Source: Marinisporobacter sp. (GTDB lineage: Bacteria > Bacillota > Clostridia > Peptostreptococcales > Thermotaleaceae). Taken from it: 48,066 bases of DNA. The notes under the pieces are model-generated. The model saw only the letters and a program-made list of their open reading frames with translations, made no database searches and had not been told where the DNA came from. The DNA lies in the NCBI GenBank assembly GCA_025210525.1, contig JAOARP010000004.1, positions 1-48,066 on the forward strand. The letters are read 5' to 3'. This document shows, one piece after another, positions 27,714-35,600 of the stretch (positions are counted from its first letter, which is position 1; each line of letters opens with the position of its first letter). The position numbers and the translations under genes were made by a program.

Positions 27714-28808
27714 ATGTTAAAAGCAGTATTATTTGATGATGAAAAGCTTGCTTTAAAAATGATGCAAATTCAATTAAACAAAGTTGAAAATGTAAAAATT
27801 ATAGGAGCATTTACAGTATATGATGAATTGATGAAGCATATAAACAAAGAACAAGCTGATATTGCTTTTTTAGATATCGAAACACCTTTTAAAAGTGGAC
27901 TTGAGATTGCACAGGAAATTCTTCATATAAGTCCGAATACGGAGATTGTATTTGTAACAGCTTATAAGGATTACGCCTTTGATGCTTACGAACTTGAAGC
28001 ACAGGACTATCTTTTAAAGCCTGTGAAAAAAGAACGACTAGAACGAGTAATTAAAAAAGTTGAGAGATTAAAGGAAAACAGCTTAAAGCACAATAAGGAT
28101 ACTTCTATAGAGCAAAATGATAAACTCTTTAAAATCAACATGATGAACAAATTTCAAGTAAAAGACCAACAGGGAAATATAATAAAATGGAGAACGAAGA
28201 AAACAGAAGAATTAATGGCTTTTTTAGTACATCATCATGATCATATAGTTACATCTGATAGGATCATCGAAGGATTATGGGAGGATAAAGAATTAGAAAA
28301 AGCAAAAAATATTTTATATACGACTATATATTATTTAAAAAAGATATTAGTGCCTAGGGGGATTTCTTTTATAGGAAACCAATATAGTATAAAAGAAATA
28401 GATTTTGATTCGGATTTTATTCAACTATCCAATTTGATGAAGCAGTTAGAAAACAATTCATCAGAAGATATATGGAAAAGTCATGAAATCATTATTTTTG
28501 AAAAGATCTATAATCTTTATATAGGAGGATATTTAGAAATAAATGCATATGAATGGGCATTGGTTAAAAAACTAGAATATGAAAGACGGTTTATTTCTTT
28601 AGCCAATCAAGGAATAAAATATTATAAAGCTCACAATAATTATGAAAAACAAATTGAATTATTAGAAAAATTATTAGAAATCAATGAATATGAAGAAAAA
28701 TATTATGAAGAATTATTATGTATTCATAAAAATATGAATAATAAAAAGAGATACGAAAAAATCAAGAAAAGATATGAAGAAACAATTAATCGGATAAAGA
28801 TAAAATAA
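27714..28808 (+). CDS. Response regulator with SARP-type DNA-binding and BTAD domains
   Basis: A 364-residue regulator and the likely partner of the hybrid kinase just upstream. The receiver (1-118) has the acidic pair FDDEK, phospho-acceptor D54 (FLDIETP), T in VFVTAYKD and K in YLLKPVKK. Residues about 135-230 form a SARP/OmpR-like winged helix (WRTKKTEELMAFLVHH...IIEGLWEDKELEKAKNIL), followed by a BTAD helical domain (about 235-360). SARP proteins bind short direct repeats of about 11-bp period next to the -10. Such boxes (TGTTGA) occur in the next two promoter regions, 28880-28924 and 38377-38421. ATG at 27714 follows AAGGGGG. A terminator follows the gene. Confidence 0.9.
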   Translation: MLKAVLFDDEKLALKMMQIQLNKVENVKIIGAFTVYDELMKHINKEQADIAFLDIETPFKSGLEIAQEILHISPNTEIVFVTAYKDYAFDAYELEAQDYLLKPVKKERLERVIKKVERLKENSLKHNKDTSIEQNDKLFKINMMNKFQVKDQQGNIIKWRTKKTEELMAFLVHHHDHIVTSDRIIEGLWEDKELEKAKNILYTTIYYLKKILVPRGISFIGNQYSIKEIDFDSDFIQLSNLMKQLENNSSEDIWKSHEIIIFEKIYNLYIGGYLEINAYEWALVKKLEYERRFISLANQGIKYYKAHNNYEKQIELLEKLLEINEYEEKYYEELLCIHKNMNNKKRYEKIKKRYEETINRIKIK

Positions 28809-28827
28809 AAAATAAATATTCCTAAGG

Positions 28828-28864
28828 AAAACAGTTAGATCAAAAAAGATTTAACTGTTTTTTT
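28828..28864 (+). terminator. Terminator T1, first copy of a recurrent cassette
   Basis: AAAACAGTTAGATC (28828-28841) pairs with 28848-28861 (one G-T pair) and is followed by more T. Closely related hairpins occur at 38322-38357 and 46615-46652, always ahead of a similar promoter region. Confidence 0.88.
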
Positions 28865-28879
28865 GTACAAATCAAAAAA

Positions 28880-28924
28880 TGTTGAAAATTGTTGAGATTT
28901 TGTTGAGGTAGTATTTGGTATTAT
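28880..28924 (+). promoter_or_regulatory. Promoter P1 with three TGTTGA boxes (predicted SARP site)
   Basis: TGTTGA at 28880-28885, 28890-28895 and 28901-28906 (intervals 10 and 11), then extended -10 TGGTATTAT (28916-28924). There is no good -35, as expected for an activator-dependent promoter. The same arrangement with identical spacing recurs at 38377-38421. It drives the pseudo-receiver gene and probably the giant surface protein after it. Confidence 0.7.
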
Positions 28925-28951
28925 AAGAAAAAATGAAAGAAGGAAATAAAA

Positions 28952-29341
28952 TTGAATACAGTTTTTATTTCAAAAGAACGTTTATTTGAAAAATATAGCT
29001 TTGATATAGTTTTTTGGATTGTAAAATATTCTGAAAAATTTTCGGGGATTTACAATTCCTATGAAAATTTTTTAAAAGAAATGGATGAGTTAGTACCGGA
29101 TTTATTTTATGTAGAGTTAAGTAGTAAGGGGGAGATGGATATAAACATGACTCAATTAATTCGTGAGCAATTTCCAAGGTCAGATATTGTTATATTGTCT
29201 GATGGGAAAAATTATGCCTATGAGGCCTTTGAAAGAGAGATTTTAGATTATTTGGTATACCCCATTCAAAAGCAAAGGTATGAAAAAACAATTGGTAAAT
29301 TGGCAAATAAGAATACAAGAATAAATATTTCTAAAGAATGA
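28952..29341 (+). CDS. Stand-alone degenerate receiver (pseudo-receiver) protein
   Basis: A 129-residue protein that aligns by eye with the receiver domain of the SARP regulator 27714-28808, e.g. SDIVILSDGKNYAYEAFE against TEIVFVTAYKDYAFDAYE, then DYLVYPIQKQR against DYLLKPVKKER. The phospho-acceptor position is Glu (E55, YVELSS), the conserved Lys is Tyr (Y103), Thr is Ser (S83), and the N-terminal acidic pair is missing. No output domain follows. It therefore cannot be phosphorylated normally and may mimic the phosphorylated state. The start is TTG at 28952 behind AGAAGGA, 28 bases after the -10 of P1. The binding partner is unknown; the SARP regulator or hybrid kinase is my inference. Confidence 0.72.
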   Translation: MNTVFISKERLFEKYSFDIVFWIVKYSEKFSGIYNSYENFLKEMDELVPDLFYVELSSKGEMDINMTQLIREQFPRSDIVILSDGKNYAYEAFEREILDYLVYPIQKQRYEKTIGKLANKNTRINISKE

Positions 29342-29440
29342 TAAAAAACAATTTTAAAATCTGATAGTGTCAAATTATTGGATCAAAATAATTAATAAAA
29401 TATAAATTTACAAACATTCCCCTAAAAAATATTTTTCCAA

Positions 29441-29510
29441 TAGACGATGAAGGAGCCACAGGGCTATGGAGTCTAAGATAAGAAACCATGTAAGCGTTGA
29501 TTGCTTGCAT
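29441..29510 (+). ncRNA. Candidate structured leader RNA of giant surface protein A
   Basis: Two hairpins lie in the 298-base gap before the giant gene. The first has an outer stem TAGAC/GTCTA (29441-29445, 29471-29475), asymmetric internal loops and an inner stem AGCC/GGCT (29454-29457, 29462-29465) with an ACAG loop. The second is an 8-bp stem ATGTAAGC/GCTTGCAT (29488-29495, 29503-29510). The GC content is higher than in the surroundings. I cannot assign a known riboswitch class; a few short motifs recall c-di-GMP-I RNAs, but the core is not there. Confidence 0.35.
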
Positions 29511-29639
29511 ACAAAATATATAAAAGTGTGAACTTTTTTTAAGGCGGTGATTATCTTGAAGTAGGTTAAAGAAGTAAGAATGGAAGTGCAAATATTTTAG
29601 AAATTTAAAGAAAATGGGAAAAGTGGGGGAATGACGAAC

Positions 29640-32600
29640 ATGAAAAGTAAAAACATTAGAAAAATCATTTCTATATTCATTGTTATCACAATGATATGGG
29701 GATATATACCTTTTATCCACCCAAATATCTTTAGTGCAGAAGGGGCTAGTGCTATGGCAGGGGCTGGTACAGAAGGGAATCCATATAGAATTAGCTCGAT
29801 TGAAAAGCTTTATGAAATGAGGGATGACAATTCTGGATGGTATTATATATTAATGCGAGACTTAGATTTTAATGATAATGCATCCTATGAAAATCCAAGT
29901 GATACATCCTATGGAGATATTAATGGGGATGGTAGTACAGAAGGCATTAAAAAAGAGCTTACAACAGGTAAAGGCTGGAGCAATGCTCTTTTTAAAGGGC
30001 ATTTAGATGGAAATTATCATGTCATTTATAATCTTTATTCTAATCGTGCAGGTGGAGTTGGATTATTTAAAAGTTTAGACCATGGAACTACTGTTAAAAA
30101 ATTTGGGATTGTTAATGCAAATCTTACAAAAGCAAGTGGGAATGGTGGAGTTTTAGCTTCAGAGATACATGGAACAACTATCCAAAAAGTAATTGCTACA
30201 GGAACTATTACTAGTAATGGAGCAAGAAATAATGGTGGTCTAATTGGTTGGGCAGTTGATGGAACAAGTACCATTACAGATTGCTATGTGAATGTGGGGA
30301 TTTCTGCCAATGATAATGAAGCTGGTGGGATTGTTGGTTTTCATACCAGTAATCTAACTATTTCTGATTCTATAGCATTAGGAGATATTACTGTTCCTAA
30401 TGGTGGTGGAGGAATCATTGGGATTGCTCCTAATAATTATCCAACAATAAATATTGAGAATAATATTGCTTTTATGAATAAGCTTTCAAATGTGACGGTA
30501 TCAGCACAGGTTAATAGAATTAGTGGTAATGGGGCAAGTCATAACTTAACCCTATCAAACAATTATGCTAATGCAAATATGACAGACCATACCAATGGAA
30601 CTATTATATCAAATGATGCCAATAGCTACGATGGAAAGAATATGACTTCAGCTGAATTGGTGGACAGTAATTTTTATTCAACCAATTTACCAACATGGGA
30701 TTTTAACAATACATGGAAATTAACAGATGAAGGTCCTAAACTTAGAGGATTTGAGCATAATGCTTTAGAACTTGATGGAGTAGATGATTATTTTCACGCA
30801 CCAACAACAGGATATAGTACTAGTAAAACATATACTGTAGAAATGTGGATAAAACCAACTAGTTTGAAAGAAGGGGTACATTTATGGGAAGGAATGAGTA
30901 CATCAGCGCCATCAATGGAAGGTTCTTCAAATAGACTAGTTTTTCTAACGAATAATTCAGATCCTATTAGTACAGGAATACTGTCTATTGGAGAATGGCA
31001 CCACATAGCGGCTACTTATGACAAAACGGCTAAAACAAAAACCTTATATGTTGATGGAAAAATGGTTAATCAATTAAATGGAATAGATGTTTCAGATACT
31101 TTTGGAAATAAGATATATATTGGGGATAGAGTAGGTTGGAGTAGACAATTTCCTATGGATATTGATGAAGTACGTATATGGAATATTGCAAGAACAGGGC
31201 AGCAGATTAGAGACAATATGTATAAAGAGTTAGCAGGTGATGAAGGAGGGCTTGTTGCATATTATGATTTTGATGAATCAAAGGGAAATATACTAGAAGA
31301 TAAAACAACGAATCATAATGATGGAACAATAGTAAATGGAACATGGGTAAATTCAGGAGCCATGTGCCCTAGGGTCATTTCCTTAACAGATATAAATACT
31401 ACAGGATTAACTGCAAATTGGGTAGAAGGTAAGAGTACAATGACCTATACTATACAGATTGATGATGATCCTAATTTTACAAGTCCAATCAATATTCAAG
31501 CTGGTGCAGATTCCAATGCAGATACTACTATTTATAGTAACAAAATAACAGGACAAAATTTCCCTCAGAATACAAAATATTATTATCGTATGTATGGAGA
31601 GGATGAAGGTTGGATCACCCCATACTCAGCAGTAGAGGAGTTTATGATAGAACCAGGAATGGCAATTGAGTTTGATGGAGTAGATGATTATATAAGTGCA
31701 TCAGATTCTGCTACTTTAGATTTAGATAGTGCTATGACCGTTGAATTTTGGGTAGAACCTTTAGTTAATGGATATCATACAATTTTATGTAAATCTGTAT
31801 CAGATGGTGATGAAAATTATAGAATAGTCATCAATCCAGAGCTTAATTATATCTATTGGGATTATGGTACTGGTGACCAATATGTAGGAACGAAGAGTGC
31901 TGATTTTAGTGCTAAAGAGTGGAATCATATTTCAGTATCTGTAACAAAAGGGAATAAGGGTAAAATATATTTGAATGGTAAAGAAGTAGTTAATTATTAT
32001 CATTCACAGGTAGCACCTGATCCATTGATGGTAAATGACGCTGATTTAATAATAGGAAAAGTATTCAATGACAGCAGTTATTCCAACGTGAGATTGGATG
32101 AATTAAAAATATGGAATACAGAGAGAACACCTGAACAAATTAAAGATAATATGTACAAAGGGTTAGAAGGAACTGAAACAGGTTTAGTAGCCTATTATAA
32201 TTTTAATGAAAAAAGTGGTACAACTGTACCGGATATAACAGGTAATAGCAATAAAGGAACAGTATCAGGAGCAACATGGAGAACTTCAGAAGCTATGGGT
32301 CCTTGTATAACAGCAATAACTAATGTAACTAATACATCAGCAACCTTTGCATGGGACAAAGTAGAGGGTGCAACAGGGTATATTATAGAGATCGCTAGTG
32401 ATGCATCTTTTAATAACATATCAAAAACAGAAAATGTAAATGATGGTACAACTACGAGCCATTCGATATCAGGTCTTACGTTAGGTGGTAATACAGAATG
32501 TTTTATTCGTATGAGAGCAAAAGTGAATGATTGGCAAAGTCCAAATTCACCTACTAAATCATTCTTTATTAAACCAGGGAAGGCACTTAAGTTTGATGGG

Positions 32601-35600
32601 AAAGGTGATAATCAACCTGGGAAATATATAGATTTAGGAACGAATCCTAACTTTGCAGGATTGACAGCTTTAACGGCAGAAGCTTGGGTAAAGCCTGATT
32701 CCACTAAAACGTGGCAAGAGGTTTTCCATAGACAAGACAATAATGGAGGTTCTAACTCTATTACTTTAGCAATAAGTGGAGGAAGAAATATTTATACATA
32801 TATCAATAGTGGAACAACTAATGCTAAAGCAGTTCAAATCAATAATGTATTAGAAGTAGGCAAATGGAATCACATTGCATATTCATGGAATAGCTCTGAT
32901 GGAAATATTATTGTATATGTAAATGGAAAAATTGTTGGAACAGATAGTGGAAGTACAGTAGCAACATGTGATAGTGGTACTGGAAAGGCATATATAGGAA
33001 CTTTATCGGGTACAACGGAGTTTTTTGACGGTAGTATAGATGAAGTTCGTATTTGGGGCGACGTTAGAACACAAGAAGAAATCAGAGGAAGTATGCATAC
33101 TGAGTTAAAGGGTAATGAAACAGACCTTGTAGCGTATTATAACTTTAATGAAGTCAATGGAACAACTTTGAAAGATATAATAGGTAGTGGATATAATGGG
33201 ACACTCGTTAATATAGAGGATAACGACTGGATCAAGTCAGAAGCCATGTGTCCATTTATAACAGCAGTAACTAATGTAAATAATACATCAGCAACTTTTG
33301 TATGGGAAAAGGTAGAGGGAGCAACAGGTTATATTATAGACATAGCAAGTGATGCATCATTTAGTAATATATTAAAAACAGAGACTGTAAATGATGGAAT
33401 AGCTACAAGATATTCCATATCAGGTCTTAATTTATCAAGGAATACAGAATATTTTATTCGCATGAGAGCAAAAATGAATGATTGGCAAAGTCCAAATTCT
33501 GCTACAAAATCATTCTTTGTTCAACTAGGGAAAGCACTTGATTTTGATGGAACAGATGATTATGTAGATTGTGGAAATGTGATTAATGGTTTATCTAATT
33601 TTACTATTGAGTGTTGGATGAAGATTGATAGCTTTACGGAACCAAATTATATGGGTCCTTACTGTCAAGCGAATACAGTGGTTCAAGCAGGATCTAGTAA
33701 TATTTCATTTTGCTCTGGAAATAGTGGGAATAGTTTTGGATTCATGGGATCATCAAGTGATGGTAGTCAAACATGGATCGATATGAGACAAAATATTCCT
33801 TTTGGAACAGATAAATGGAAGCATATTGCCACAGTTTATGATGGTACAAATATGAAGACTTATGTAGATGGTATAGAGGTGAATTCTAAACCTGAATCTG
33901 TTGATGATAACTCCATGACCAATCTAACTTTTGGTAATGAATTTGATTTATTAATAGGTAAAAATATTACTTATCCCCAGGACTCTGCCCGTGAATGGTA
34001 TTTTGATGGACAAATTGATGAATTTCGTATTTGGAACACAGCTAGAACTAAAGAAAATATTCAGGCTACTATGCATACAGAGTTAAAGGGTGATGAAATA
34101 GGTCTTGTGACTTATTATAACTTTAACGAAGCCAGAGGTATGAAATTACCTGATGCAACTGGTAACAATCATAACGGAATACTTGTGAATATGGCAGATG
34201 ATGATTGGGTAGATTCAACTGTTCCAACGGCACATATTATAAGCTTAAATTCTACTACACCAGATGGTAGCTATAAAACTGGAGATACTGTAAATATTAC
34301 AGTGGAATATAATGAAACTGTAAATGTAACAGGTACGCCAACATTGAGTTTAGATAGTAGTGCGACAGTGAACTATAAAGAGGGTAGTGGCACAAGTAGC
34401 TTGATTTTTGAATATATAGTTGCTGATGGTGAAAACTCATCCGATTTAGAAGTTACTGCTCTTAACTTAAATGGAGGAACTATTAAGAGTACAGATGGTA
34501 GAGATGCATTGTTAACAATTACAAAATCTTTAGCAGATACAAAAGCTATTGTAATTGATGCAACAGTTCCAGCAAAACCTACTATAGATAGCATAGATAG
34601 TAAAGCAACAGATACAGTAACAACATATGATACAACACCAAGTATGATTGTAAGTAATGTTACTATTGGTGATACAATTAAAGTCTTCAATGGAGAAACA
34701 CAATTAGACAGTAGTATGGTTACAGCAGTACCTTATACCTTAGACCTATCCACACTAACATTTGATACATATGAAATAACAGTGAAGGCAGTGGATGGCG
34801 CAGGGAATGAGAGCGAAGCATCAGATTCTGTTAGCATGACTGTAGCAGAACCTCTATCAACTGATTGTGAGATCCTTTCTGTTAGTACACCAAGTGATAC
34901 CACAACAAATGGAACAAATATAACAGCTAGCGTAGGGAATGAAACAACAGAGATTACAGTAGATGTAACCATAAGTAATGATGCAACATGGAAATTATAT
35001 AGTGATGCTAACTGCATAAATGAGACTACAAATAAAAAAATGAATCTAAATGTAGGAGCGAATAAAGCCTATATTAAAGTTACAGCAGAGGATGGTACGA
35101 CGACTAAAACATACAGCATAACAGTAACAAGAGAAGAAGCACCTCTATCAACTGATTGTGAGATTACTTCTGTTAGTACACCAAGTGGTGCAACAAAGAA
35201 TGGAACAAATGTAACAGCTAGTGTAGGGAATGAAACTACAGAGATTACAGTAGATGTAACCATAAGTAATGATGCAACATGGAAATTATATAGTGATACT
35301 AGCTGCATAAATGAAATCACAAATAAAAGGATGAATCTGATTGTAGGAGGGAATAAAGCCTATATTAAAGTTACAGCAGAGGATGGTATCACAACTAAAA
35401 CATACAGCATAACAGTAACAAGATTAATGCCAGAAGATGTATCAGCACCTAGTATAATAGCAACAAATCCAATAAATAATGAAGTAGATGTAGAGATATC
35501 AAAAACAATAACTATTACTTTTAGTGAAAACATATTAGCCGGTTTAAAGATCGATAGGATGACATTAAAGAATGGAGAGACGGTGGTTGAATATGTATAT

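Noticed and set aside
29441-29510. Firm assignment as a c-di-GMP-I riboswitch
   Set aside because: A few short matches exist, but the GCAAA and tetraloop-receptor core and the 3' stem are not recognisable.
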